Source: Candidatus Fermentithermobacillaceae bacterium (GTDB lineage: Bacteria; Bacillota; Sulfobacillia; Fermentithermobacillales; Fermentithermobacillaceae). Taken from it: a stretch of 64,000 nucleotides of DNA. Under the pieces are notes generated by a model. The model did not search any database, was not told the origin of the DNA, and worked only from the letters and a program-made list of their open reading frames with translations. Numbering within the stretch: position 1 is the first letter of the stretch; each line of letters begins with the position of its first letter. The stretch is from positions 19,383-83,382 of the forward strand of contig DULO01000130.1 of assembly GCA_012840345.1 (NCBI GenBank), written 5' to 3'. Both the position numbers and the translations under genes were made by a program. This document shows positions 1 through 10,708 of the stretch, one piece after another.

Positions 1-1
1 A

Positions 2-22
2 GCTCAAGAAGACTCAAGATAG
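2..22 (+). CDS. C-terminal end of the upstream gene (probably spoIIIAF), truncated by window start
   Basis: Frame gct caa gaa gac tca aga tag ends just upstream of spoIIIAG; identity inferred from spoIIIA operon order only. Confidence 0.3.
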   Translation, partial: AQEDSR

Positions 23-61
23 GAGGGAGGCTCCGCTTGTAAAAGCAACGGAGCGGCGAGT

Positions 62-637
62 ATGAGAGAACCGGAGGCAAAGTACAAGAAAACGGGCTTA
101 TCCCAGCTTCTCCGTCCCCAGAACCTAAAGCTCTTCTTAATCGGGGCCTTGGGAGTATGCCTGCTTATCCTTGGGAGCATATTGGGCAGACCCGCGGGAG
201 AAAAGCCGGTCCTCCCCGAGACCGACTCTCTGGCAAATCTCGAAGCCGCCATGGCGGCAAATATCGAGAGAGCCGTCAGCGCCATCAAAGGAGTAGGCAA
301 AGTGCAGGCTTCGGTGGTGCTGGCCGCCGGACCCGAGAGCCTGTATGCCAAGAACGTTCAGCGGTCAAGGACAACCCAGTCTGAAGTGTCCGGGTCCGGA
401 GAGATAAGGGAAAACGCCACGGAGAACGAAACGTCCCAGCCGGTCACGGGACGTTTTGGGACGTCGGAGTCGCCCCTGGTCGAGCGCGTTCAGGGAGCCG
501 AGGTGGCGGGATGCCTCATCGTGGCCGAGGGCGCCTCGTCGTCCGCTATCAAGGCCGAGATCTACCGGGCGGTCCAGACCCTCTTGGATATACCCCTGTA
601 CCGGATTCAGGTGGTTCCTATGAAAGGAGGCGGCTAA
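62..637 (+). CDS. spoIIIAG: Stage III sporulation protein AG
   Basis: N-terminal TM segment; 'AVSAIKGVGKVQASVVLAAGPESLYAKN' SpoIIIAG-like motif; followed by SpoIIIAH-like ORF. Confidence 0.88.
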   Translation: MREPEAKYKKTGLSQLLRPQNLKLFLIGALGVCLLILGSILGRPAGEKPVLPETDSLANLEAAMAANIERAVSAIKGVGKVQASVVLAAGPESLYAKNVQRSRTTQSEVSGSGEIRENATENETSQPVTGRFGTSESPLVERVQGAEVAGCLIVAEGASSSAIKAEIYRAVQTLLDIPLYRIQVVPMKGGG

Positions 638-638
638 G

Positions 639-1199
639 GTGAAAGCCACGAGTTTATCCTTTAGGAAAGACGGTACGAAACAAGGCGAAAGGACCCAAAG
701 GAGGTTCCCCCTTCGGCGGCTATGGAAGCTGGCGGTGTTCCTAATCGTCGTCGGAATGCTGGCGTACTACGCCACCGTCCACTGGCCCGAGATATCAGCA
801 GTGTTCTCGCTGGATGAAGGTGTTCCCACCACCGCTGCCCCTCCGGCCGGCGAGGACTTCTTCATAGAGTTCAGGCTCGACCGGGAGAAAATGGAGAAAG
901 AGCAACTGGACCTCGTGAAGCAAGTAATGGACGATAAGACCGCTTCGAAAGAAGCCCGGGACGCCGCCCATGCCCAGTACCTGCAGATAGTGGACACGAT
1001 GGGCAAGGAACTCAAGATAGAAGGGATCCTTAAAGCCAAGAACATGGAGAGTCTCGTTTTCCTGTCGGGGGACTCTTGCACCGTCGTAGTGCGGAAGGCC
1101 TCCTTGGACGCCAAGGACGTGGCGGCCATCGCGGATACCGTGAGGAGGATCGCCAAGGTCAAGCCTGAAAACGTCACGGTCATACCCACCGACCGGTGA
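639..1199 (+). CDS. spoIIIAH: Stage III sporulation protein AH
   Basis: Single TM, then 'DFFIEFRLDREKMEKEQLDLVKQVMDDKTASKEARDAAHAQYLQI' and 'VFLSGDSCTVVVRKASLDAKDVAAIADTVRRI'. Confidence 0.9.
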   Translation: MKATSLSFRKDGTKQGERTQRRFPLRRLWKLAVFLIVVGMLAYYATVHWPEISAVFSLDEGVPTTAAPPAGEDFFIEFRLDREKMEKEQLDLVKQVMDDKTASKEARDAAHAQYLQIVDTMGKELKIEGILKAKNMESLVFLSGDSCTVVVRKASLDAKDVAAIADTVRRIAKVKPENVTVIPTDR

Positions 1200-1311
1200 C
1201 GGTGGCCAAGAATCTTGGTTCCGCCAAGATCCCGCCCGGCTCCTCGCTTTGCAGGTGAGTAGGGAAACCTTGTATAATGAGAGCAGACAAGTTCCACCGG
1301 GAGGCCACAAC

Positions 1312-1719
1312 GTGTCCGACGACACACTCTTTGGGAGCGGACAACAGAACAGCGAAAACCAGAGTTCCCAGGTTAACATCTCAGACGAGGTGATCGCGGC
1401 GATAGCCAGCACCGCCGCCACGAGCGTGCAAGGGGTCGCCGCCATGACCGGGAGCATAGTTGGCAGCATCGGCGGGGCGATCCTGGGAAGAAGGAACCTC
1501 ACCAAAGGGGTTCGCGTCTCCTCAGGAGAGAACGACGTGGTGCTCGACCTGTATTTGTCCGTTAAGTACGGCGCCAGGATTCCCGAAGTAGCGTATAAAG
1601 TGCAAGAAAGCGTGAAGAGGTCTGTGGAGGGCATGACCGAGCTCAAGGTGGCGCAAGTCAATATTCACGTCCAGGGCGTATCCTTTTCTGAACCCGGCAA
1701 ACCCGAGAGCGACGAATAA
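1312..1719 (+). CDS. Asp23/Gls24 family envelope stress response protein (GTG start; ORF-track start 1249 is over-extended)
   Basis: 'ISDEVIAAIASTAATSVQGVAAMTGS...VRVSSGENDVVLDLYLSVKYGARIPEVAYKVQESVKRSVEGMTELKVAQVNIHVQGV' Asp23 signature. Confidence 0.88.
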   Translation: MSDDTLFGSGQQNSENQSSQVNISDEVIAAIASTAATSVQGVAAMTGSIVGSIGGAILGRRNLTKGVRVSSGENDVVLDLYLSVKYGARIPEVAYKVQESVKRSVEGMTELKVAQVNIHVQGVSFSEPGKPESDE

Positions 1720-1722
1720 TCT

Positions 1723-2268
1723 GTGCGGGGTGGTCAAGTGGGTATAGTAGACCGAATTGTGTTGAGCCTCTACGCGTTTGCTCTGACAGTGGTATCCTTC
1801 TTTTTCCTCTTGGCCTCGTTCGGGTGGAACGCTCCAATGGACCTGATCTCGGAGACCCTGAGCACCTCGTCAGGCAGGTCTACGGTGGGGATCATCTCCG
1901 GTTTTCTGTTCCTGGCGGGGATTCGGTTCATATACTACGGATTCAAGAGAAGCCCGGTACAAGCGGTCATACACGATACCGGCATGGGTGAGGTCCAGAT
2001 CTCACTTATGGCCATAAAGAGCCTCGTCACGCGCGTGGCCGCCCGCATTCCCGGGGTAAGGGAAGTAAGGGCGAGGGTGCGCCTCAACAAGCTGGCTACG
2101 GGCATCTTGGTCTTTCTTGAGCTTAAGGTGGCCGTTGACGCCAACCTTCCCGATCTGGCCGACAAAGTGCAAAAGGCCATATCTTCCTATGTCAAGGACA
2201 TAGTTGGCGTCAACGTGGAATCGGTCAAGGTATCTGTCTCCGACATCGGGCTGGAAGGACGCCGATAG
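1723..2268 (+). CDS. amaP: Alkaline shock response membrane anchor protein AmaP
   Basis: Two N-terminal TM helices followed by Asp23-like domain; adjacent to Asp23 and DUF2273. Confidence 0.82.
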   Translation: MRGGQVGIVDRIVLSLYAFALTVVSFFFLLASFGWNAPMDLISETLSTSSGRSTVGIISGFLFLAGIRFIYYGFKRSPVQAVIHDTGMGEVQISLMAIKSLVTRVAARIPGVREVRARVRLNKLATGILVFLELKVAVDANLPDLADKVQKAISSYVKDIVGVNVESVKVSVSDIGLEGRR

Positions 2269-2279
2269 GGGGTAAGGGC

Positions 2280-2525
2280 ATGGAAGCCGACGGGGTCTGG
2301 TCTGTGGTGGTGAGGTACCTAAGGGAGCATCCCGGGAGGATTCTCGGAACGCTGGCCGGATTTCTCGTGGGCCTTTCATTCATCTGGCTCGGCTTCTGGA
2401 GAACGCTGGTGCTGGGCTTGGTGACTACCCTCGGGTATGCTATAGGTAAGTGGACCGATGACGAAGGCAAGGGGCTCAAGGAGTTCCTAGAGGAAAAGCT
2501 CCCGGGGAGACCTGATTTCCATTGA
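2280..2525 (+). CDS. DUF2273 family small membrane protein
   Basis: 'REHPGRILGTLAGFLVGLSFIWLGFWRTLVLGLVTTLGYAIGKWTDD' pattern; Asp23-AmaP-DUF2273 synteny. Confidence 0.8.
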   Translation: MEADGVWSVVVRYLREHPGRILGTLAGFLVGLSFIWLGFWRTLVLGLVTTLGYAIGKWTDDEGKGLKEFLEEKLPGRPDFH

Positions 2526-2977
2526 CGACAAAGACCATGAGAAGGCACGACGCACGCATTATGGCGCTGTCGGCGCTTTTTTGTTGGGAAGTAGGAAAGT
2601 TTTCTCCTGAAGAAGCTTTCTCGGGGGTCGCCAGAGACTTTTTCGACGCCCCCGGAGCGGCCGACAAAGTGACACACTACAACTACGCGGGCAAGTTGTT
2701 TCTTGCCGCCGTCAATAACGTTTCTGAGATCGATAACGCCATTTCCCGCGCTTCCCAAGGCTGGCCGATTTCAAGGATGCCCAGGATCGACCTCTCAATC
2801 CTGCGGCTCGCTTTGGCTGAAGCCAACTACCTCAAAGAGGTTCCCCTTGAGGTTGTAATTGACGAAGCTCTGGAACTATCCAAAGAATTCTCCACCCACG
2901 CTTCTCCAAGGTTCGTCAACGGGGTCCTAATGGGGATCTTTCGGGAGATGGGGTATGTGCCAAAAAGCACAAAGTAG
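2522..2977 (+). CDS. nusB: Transcription antitermination factor NusB
   Basis: 'RIDLSILRLALAEANYLKEVPLEVVIDEALELSKEFSTHASPRFVNGVLMGI' NusB motif. Confidence 0.9.
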   Translation: MTTKTMRRHDARIMALSALFCWEVGKFSPEEAFSGVARDFFDAPGAADKVTHYNYAGKLFLAAVNNVSEIDNAISRASQGWPISRMPRIDLSILRLALAEANYLKEVPLEVVIDEALELSKEFSTHASPRFVNGVLMGIFREMGYVPKSTK

Positions 2978-3038
2978 TGTACACTGTTAAGTGGGACTAA
3001 ACGTCCGTAGCTATCGGAGAAACAGGAGGATAGGCCAG

Positions 3039-5272
<2,234 letters not shown>

Positions 5273-5295
5273 AAGAAAGGACAAGGTGGTCGCGG

Positions 5296-6531
5296 ATGCT
5301 TTTAGCTGAAAACGCGATTTCTGTCAGTCAGCTAAACGCGTATGTCCGCGAGACGCTCTGGAAAGACGAATTCCTGCGCCAGGTGTTGGTGCGCGGGGAA
5401 ATCGCCAACCTGAGAAACTACCAGGGACACCTGTACTTCACATTGAAGGACGAAAAGGCGAGCGTGCGGGCCGTAATGTGGCGGTCCGACACGTCTCGCC
5501 TTACTTTTGTGCCCAAGGACGGCGACCAAGTCCTGGTGGCGGGGTCTGTCTCAGTGTTCGAGCGGGACGGCATTTATCAGGTGTACGCCACTTACATGGA
5601 GCCCTCGGGCTTAGGCGCACTGTACGCGGCTTTGGAGAAACTGAAAGCCAAACTCGAGGCGGAGGGGCTTTTCGCGCCGGAACGAAAGCGTCCGCTACCC
5701 GCTTTTCCGAGGAAGATCGGACTTGTTACCTCCGTCCGGGGCGCGGCCATCAAAGACATTGTGACGTGCGGGAGAAGGCGGTACCCGGGCGTCTCCTTCG
5801 TCGTCGTGGATACCAAGGTGCAGGGAGAAGGCGCGCCGCAAGACATCGCCGCGGGACTACGGATACTGGACGCCATGCCGGACGTGGATGTTATCATCGT
5901 GGGGCGTGGCGGCGGCTCTCAAGAAGATTTGTTTGTGTTCAACGATGAAATCGTTGCCAGGGCGATATATGCCTGCAAGACCCCTGTTGTATCGGCCGTC
6001 GGACATGAGAGGGACATCACCATCGCCGACCTGGTGGCCGACGCGAGGGCAGCCACCCCAACTCAAGCGGCGGAACTGGTGGTTCCCGACGCGTACCAGT
6101 TGAAAGCCGGCATTCGAAAGCTCACCGAGTCTCTTAGGAACCAGATGCTCACCCTGATAGGAGGGAGCAGGCAGACTTTGAGTCTCTTGCGCTCGAGGCC
6201 CGCTTTGACCAGGCCGGACTGGTTCCTCGTCTCATCCAGGGAGACTCTTGTGAGGCTGCAAGATGATCTTCAGGATTCGGTTACGACGCTGCTGGAGAGG
6301 CACAGGCACCTCTTGTCCAACGCGGCTTCCAAACTGGACGCCCTCTCGCCCTTGCGGATACTGGGCAGGGGCTACAGCCTTGCCCGCTTGGAGCCCGGAA
6401 AAGAAGTAGTGACCGATTACCGTCAGGCGCCCAAAGGAGCCAGGATTACGGTTACCTTGAAGGAAGGCCAGCTCGCGTGCCTTGTGGAAGAATCGGGACC
6501 CAGAGAGGAGGATAGCGGCGATGAGCAGTGA
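5296..6531 (+). CDS. xseA: Exodeoxyribonuclease VII large subunit
   Basis: 'SVSQLNAYVRETL...VRGEIANLRNYQGHLYFTLKDEKASVRAVMW', 'VIIVGRGGGSQEDLFVFNDE', 'SAVGHERDITIADLVADARAATPTQAAELVVPD'. Confidence 0.95.
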   Translation: MLLAENAISVSQLNAYVRETLWKDEFLRQVLVRGEIANLRNYQGHLYFTLKDEKASVRAVMWRSDTSRLTFVPKDGDQVLVAGSVSVFERDGIYQVYATYMEPSGLGALYAALEKLKAKLEAEGLFAPERKRPLPAFPRKIGLVTSVRGAAIKDIVTCGRRRYPGVSFVVVDTKVQGEGAPQDIAAGLRILDAMPDVDVIIVGRGGGSQEDLFVFNDEIVARAIYACKTPVVSAVGHERDITIADLVADARAATPTQAAELVVPDAYQLKAGIRKLTESLRNQMLTLIGGSRQTLSLLRSRPALTRPDWFLVSSRETLVRLQDDLQDSVTTLLERHRHLLSNAASKLDALSPLRILGRGYSLARLEPGKEVVTDYRQAPKGARITVTLKEGQLACLVEESGPREEDSGDEQ

Positions 6532-6805
6532 GGACATCCTGTCCAAACCGGAGGAGGTTTCTGAACCCGAGTCTTTGGGCGACGCCGGGTTCGCGGAGAA
6601 CTTAAAACGCTTGGAAGCCATCGTGAAGTCCCTGGAGAGCGGCGAGCTTTCTCTTGAGGATTCTCTCAAGAAGTTTGAAGAAGGTATAAAACTTGCCAGA
6701 TACTTGGAATCTATCCTTGACCGGGCAGAGCGGAAGGTCGAGCAGATTCTGAATCCGGAGAAGTCCCGAGACTCGAAAGGTGAGGAAAGCGGCGGTGGAA
6801 TTTGA
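6521..6805 (+). CDS. xseB: Exodeoxyribonuclease VII small subunit
   Basis: 'FAENLKRLEAIVKSLESGELSLEDSLKKFEEGIKLARYLESILDRAERKVEQI' XseB signature. Confidence 0.92.
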   Translation: MSSEDILSKPEEVSEPESLGDAGFAENLKRLEAIVKSLESGELSLEDSLKKFEEGIKLARYLESILDRAERKVEQILNPEKSRDSKGEESGGGI

Positions 6806-7661
6806 GAAGCGCCTGGAGCGCTACAGGTTCCTTATCGATACGGCGATGCGGAAGTACTTTGAAAACATTGAGCCTTTCGCGCCCGCGCTTAAAGACGCCA
6901 TGGTCTACGCCGCCATTGGAGGCAAGAGGCTTAGGGGGGCCACTGTCCTGGCCGTCCACGAAGAACTCGGCGGGAACGTCGAAGACGCCATAGGCCTTAG
7001 CATCGCTATGGAAATGGTGCACGCGTATTCCCTCGTTCACGATGACCTTCCCTGCATGGACAACGACGACACCAGGAGAGGAAAACCCACTTGCCACCGG
7101 AAGTACGGCGAAGCCTTGGCGCTTTTGTGTGGGGACGCCTTGCTTACGGCCGCTTTTGAAGCCGCCGCCTCGTCGGGGAACCTCCCTGACTCAAGACGCC
7201 TTAGGGCGATACAGATCCTGGCCAACGCCGCGGGAGCAGCGGGCATGGTGGCGGGCCAAGTGCTAGACCTTGGACTGGACGGCGACCTGGCAGACGCCGG
7301 GAGCGTGGCCCGGATGTACAGGCTCAAGACCGGGAAGCTATTTGAGGCTTCGGCCCGGATGGGAGCCGTCGCGGCCGGCGCGCCCGACGACATCATTGAG
7401 GCTGCCGGTTCCTGGGGACTCTATTTCGGATACGCGTTTCAGATCGTAGACGATCTGGACGACATGGAAGCCGAAGAAGAGAAGACGACCCTGGCTCGGG
7501 TGACGTCGTGCAAAGAAGCCGGGGAAGAAGCGGAAAAGTCTCTTAGGGCAAGCCTTGAGGCCCTATCTCCATTCTCAGCGAAACCCAGTTTCCTGGAATC
7601 CCTATCCTCCCGTTACCTCGATTTGTTGTCCGGCCGAAACCTGCAAAAGTCTTCTGTGTAG
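6780..7661 (+). CDS. ispA: Polyprenyl synthetase (farnesyl/geranyl diphosphate synthase type)
   Basis: FARM 'SLVHDDLPCMDNDDTRRGKPTCHRKYGEALALLCGDALL' and SARM 'YAFQIVDDLDD' motifs. Confidence 0.93.
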   Translation: MRKAAVEFEKRLERYRFLIDTAMRKYFENIEPFAPALKDAMVYAAIGGKRLRGATVLAVHEELGGNVEDAIGLSIAMEMVHAYSLVHDDLPCMDNDDTRRGKPTCHRKYGEALALLCGDALLTAAFEAAASSGNLPDSRRLRAIQILANAAGAAGMVAGQVLDLGLDGDLADAGSVARMYRLKTGKLFEASARMGAVAAGAPDDIIEAAGSWGLYFGYAFQIVDDLDDMEAEEEKTTLARVTSCKEAGEEAEKSLRASLEALSPFSAKPSFLESLSSRYLDLLSGRNLQKSSV

Positions 7662-7683
7662 TCCCCAAGCGATGGTCCTCGAC

Positions 7684-7713
7684 TTGCCACAACCCCTCGT
7701 GAGCAGGTATAAT
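7684..7713 (+). promoter_or_regulatory. Sigma-A-type promoter candidate for the intergenic RNA
   Basis: TTGCCA (7684-7689), 18-nt spacer, perfect TATAAT (7708-7713). Confidence 0.65.
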
Positions 7714-7719
7714 GATGCG

Positions 7720-8242
7720 TGGCTCTCCGGGAGGGCGCAGTATTCTAGTGGGCTCTCCCGCTCCAAAGGCGGGGCTAAAAATCCGTCACGGGCCGGGCCG
7801 ACGACGCCCTGGAGGGGCCGGTTGCGCCCAGCTTCCGGCTTCTTTAGGGAGAAGGAAAAAAGGGAAACCTACAATGGCATGTAGGTCAGAACATCAAAAG
7901 CCCTTTTTTCGCGGGATCCGGATGCGGGTCCCTACGGCAAGTTTCTTGTCTGGCCTGCCTTGAGTGGCCGCGCAGGAAGGTTCCTCCTGAAAGCGCGGTT
8001 GCAATAGAGGCTAGGAGCGGGTGCCCTTGAGGAAATCTCCTAGACTGTCCTAGCCGGGCGTCTCGCGGGGTTGCGGTGTGAACTAAGTGGTGATCCAGCT
8101 CTGCAAAGGGTGACCTTGCAGGGTGGCCTTAAAGGGGAACCGCCTTTCGCGCAAGCGGAGGTTGGCCATCGGGAAAACCTGCTGGACCTCAAGTCACAAG
8201 ATTTACCGCGGACGCCGCCCCTCGGAGGCGGATTTTCCATTT
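7720..8242 (+). ncRNA. ole: OLE RNA (ornate, large, extremophilic RNA) candidate
   Basis: ~520 nt gap without plausible CDS, own promoter, many strong stems (e.g. GAAAAAAGGG 7855-7864 / CCCTTTTTTC 7901-7910 enclosing CCTACA/TGTAGG), and the ispA-RNA-oapA-dxs synteny known for OLE RNA; ends approximate. Confidence 0.85.
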
Positions 8243-8246
8243 ACCC

Positions 8247-8819
8247 ATGTCGCAAAGAAGAAAGCGCGGAAAGTCAGGTTTACTCCTGGAAGTCCTAGGG
8301 CTCGGCACAGGAGCCTTCCTCTTAAGTTTCGTCATGAACGCCTCTTTTGAAGGGGTATTCCGGGGCGTTTCCCCCAGAGTCGGTATACCTCTGGTATTAT
8401 CCGTGATCGGCTTAGGTATCTTAAGCGACGGATTGGGGCTTGCCAGCGCCCGGGCCAGCGAGAGCGCCCTTTTGTCTATGGCTTCCAAGAGAGTGCCCGG
8501 AGCCAAAGAGGCTGTCTGGTTCGTAAGGAACGCCGCGAGGGTTTCATCCGTCTTCAGTGATGTGTTGGGGGATGTCGCCGCGACGATATCCGGGGCCTTG
8601 GCCGCCGCTATTTCCCAAAACGTTCTGGGCCTATATCCCGGGGTAAGCGGTTTTCTACTGACGGGAGCCGCCGTCGGACTGGCCTCAGGCTTAAGCGTTG
8701 GCGGCAAAGCCCTGTTCAAACCGGTAGCTTTGAAGTACGCTGAGTCTATGATCCTGTTTCTCGGAAGAATCCGGTATTATGTGAACCGGGCTTTTGGGAG
8801 GACGAAGAGACAGAGATGA
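8247..8819 (+). CDS. oapA: OLE-associated protein A (OapA)-like membrane protein
   Basis: Hydrophobic ~190 aa multi-TM protein with 'SALLSMASKRVPGAKEAVWFVRNAARVSSVFSDVLGDVAATISGA' core, between OLE-like region and dxs. Confidence 0.82.
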   Translation: MSQRRKRGKSGLLLEVLGLGTGAFLLSFVMNASFEGVFRGVSPRVGIPLVLSVIGLGILSDGLGLASARASESALLSMASKRVPGAKEAVWFVRNAARVSSVFSDVLGDVAATISGALAAAISQNVLGLYPGVSGFLLTGAAVGLASGLSVGGKALFKPVALKYAESMILFLGRIRYYVNRAFGRTKRQR

Positions 8820-10708
8820 CCGTCAAACTGAGCGATGTAAAGTCTCCCGCGGATCTTCGCCGCATGTCTTTGGCGGAACTAAAAGCCTTGGCAAAGGAAA
8901 TACGCGAGAAGATAGTAGAGACCGTAGCGGCCAACGGCGGCCATTTGGCTTCGTCCCTAGGCGTAGTGGAGCTCACTTTGGCGCTCCATACAGTCTTCGA
9001 CACGCCGCAAGACAAGATAGTGTGGGACGTGGGGCATCAGAGTTACGCTCACAAGCTTGTCACGGGAAGGTACGACCGGTTCTCCACACTCAGGAAGTTT
9101 GGCGGCCTGTCCGGTTTTCCCAAGCGGCAGGAAAGCCCTTACGACGTCTACGACACCGGCCACGCCTCGGGTTCCATATCTTTTGCCCTTGGTCTCGCCA
9201 AGGCCAGAGATCTAAGAGGCGGAGACGAGAACATCGTTGTTGTGATCGGGGACGGCGCCCTTACGTCGGGTGTGGCGTTTGAGGGTCTAAACAACGCGGG
9301 CGAGCACCGCACAAGACTTATCGTCATCTTAAACGACAACTCCATGTCCATTTCAGAAAACGTGGGCGGCATTTCTTACTATCTCACCACGCTCAGGATG
9401 GCTCCACTCTATAGGTCCACCAAGGCCCGGTTTGAGAAGGTCCTTAGGACCATGCCCAACCTCGGGACGCGGGCTGTAAACCTGTTAAAGCGCCTTAAGG
9501 GAGGGCTTAAGCACTTCCTGTTCCCCGAAGCGTGGTTTGAGTCTTTTGGGTTTAGGTACTACGGTCCTATAGACGGCCACGATATCGAGGCGCTACAGAA
9601 GGTCCTTGGGGAAGCCAAGCACCTAAACGAGCCGGTCATAGTCCATGTGGTGACAAAGAAGGGCAAGGGCTATCCGCCCGCCGAGAACGAGCCCGAGAAG
9701 TACCACGGACCGGGTCCCTTTGACCCCGCCACAGGCACGATTCGCGTAAGTGAGGGGCCCCCGTATTGGAACAAGGTGTTCGGCGAGGCAGTGAAGCACT
9801 TCGCTTCGCAAGACAAGAGAGTGGTCGCCATAACAGCGGCCATGTCAGACGGGACGGGACTGGACGCGTTCAAGAAAGCTTTTCCCGACCGCTTCTTTGA
9901 CGTAGGGATAGCCGAAAGCCACGCGGTCACCTACGCGGCCGGATTAGCCCAGGGCGGGATGATTCCGGTCGTCGCCATATACTCCACTTTCCTCCAGAGG
10001 GCCTACGACCAAATCATTCAAGACGTCGCCCTGCAGAAGCTAAAGGTTGTGTTTGCCATTGACAGGGCAGGGATAGTCGGCGAGGACGGCGAAACCCATC
10101 ATGGTGAGTTCGACCTAAGCTATCTGCGCCCGGTACCGGGTATGACCGTGATGGCGCCCAAGGACGAGCGCGAGTTGGTGGACATGCTTTATACGGCGCT
10201 GAACCTTCCGGGACCCAGCGCCATAAGGTACCCGAGAGGACGAGCCACGGGCGTTCCCTACAAGGAGGCGTTGGAGGCACCGAGCCTCTTGGAAGTAGGG
10301 AAGGCCGAGGTGTTGGCGTTGGGCAGAGACGCCAACCTCGTCGCCATCGGAAGCATGGTGGTTCCGGCCTTAGAGTGCAGGGAACTCCTAAAACAAGAGG
10401 GCATTTCTTGCGGAGTTGTAAACGCCCGTTTCGTGAGTCCTTTGGACACCGAACTCATGGCGAGCCTTCTGCGTTCGGCTCCGCTTTTTGTGTTGGAGGA
10501 GAACGTTTCCACCGGGGGGCTCGGCGAGGCGGTTGAGGCAGTGGCCGCTTCCATGCCGTCGGCCTCACACGGTGTGTTCAAGATGGCCTTGCCGGTTGCC
10601 TTCCTGCCCCACGGCAGCCAGGAGGTCCTAAGGCAATCGGTCGGGTTGGACGCGAAGTCTATAGCAAAGAGGGTCATGGAGGCTATCGGGAGAAAAGATG
10701 ACCGTTGA
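8816..10708 (+). CDS. dxs: 1-deoxy-D-xylulose-5-phosphate synthase
   Basis: 'LASSLGVVELTLALHTVFDTPQDKIVWDVGHQSYAHKLVTGR', 'VVIGDGALTSGVAFEGLNNAG' TPP motif. Confidence 0.96.
   Translation: MTVKLSDVKSPADLRRMSLAELKALAKEIREKIVETVAANGGHLASSLGVVELTLALHTVFDTPQDKIVWDVGHQSYAHKLVTGRYDRFSTLRKFGGLSGFPKRQESPYDVYDTGHASGSISFALGLAKARDLRGGDENIVVVIGDGALTSGVAFEGLNNAGEHRTRLIVILNDNSMSISENVGGISYYLTTLRMAPLYRSTKARFEKVLRTMPNLGTRAVNLLKRLKGGLKHFLFPEAWFESFGFRYYGPIDGHDIEALQKVLGEAKHLNEPVIVHVVTKKGKGYPPAENEPEKYHGPGPFDPATGTIRVSEGPPYWNKVFGEAVKHFASQDKRVVAITAAMSDGTGLDAFKKAFPDRFFDVGIAESHAVTYAAGLAQGGMIPVVAIYSTFLQRAYDQIIQDVALQKLKVVFAIDRAGIVGEDGETHHGEFDLSYLRPVPGMTVMAPKDERELVDMLYTALNLPGPSAIRYPRGRATGVPYKEALEAPSLLEVGKAEVLALGRDANLVAIGSMVVPALECRELLKQEGISCGVVNARFVSPLDTELMASLLRSAPLFVLEENVSTGGLGEAVEAVAASMPSASHGVFKMALPVAFLPHGSQEVLRQSVGLDAKSIAKRVMEAIGRKDDR

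Noticed and set aside
1249-1311. N-terminal extension of the Asp23 ORF
   Set aside because: Contains a TATAAT-like box (TTGTATAATG) and lacks Asp23 similarity; the GTG at 1312 is preferred.
795-1661. Large antisense ORF (288 aa) opposite spoIIIAH/asp23
   Set aside because: GC-rich antisense frame of well-supported + strand genes; no domain-like motifs. The same applies to other long minus ORFs (e.g. 16686..17423, 20602..21183, 27900..28628).
7555-8350. ORFs 7555..7884, 7712..7963, 8071..8298, 8123..8350 (+) and 8040..8240 (-) as proteins
   Set aside because: Low-complexity, overlapping in multiple frames, no family-like composition; better explained by the structured OLE-like RNA.
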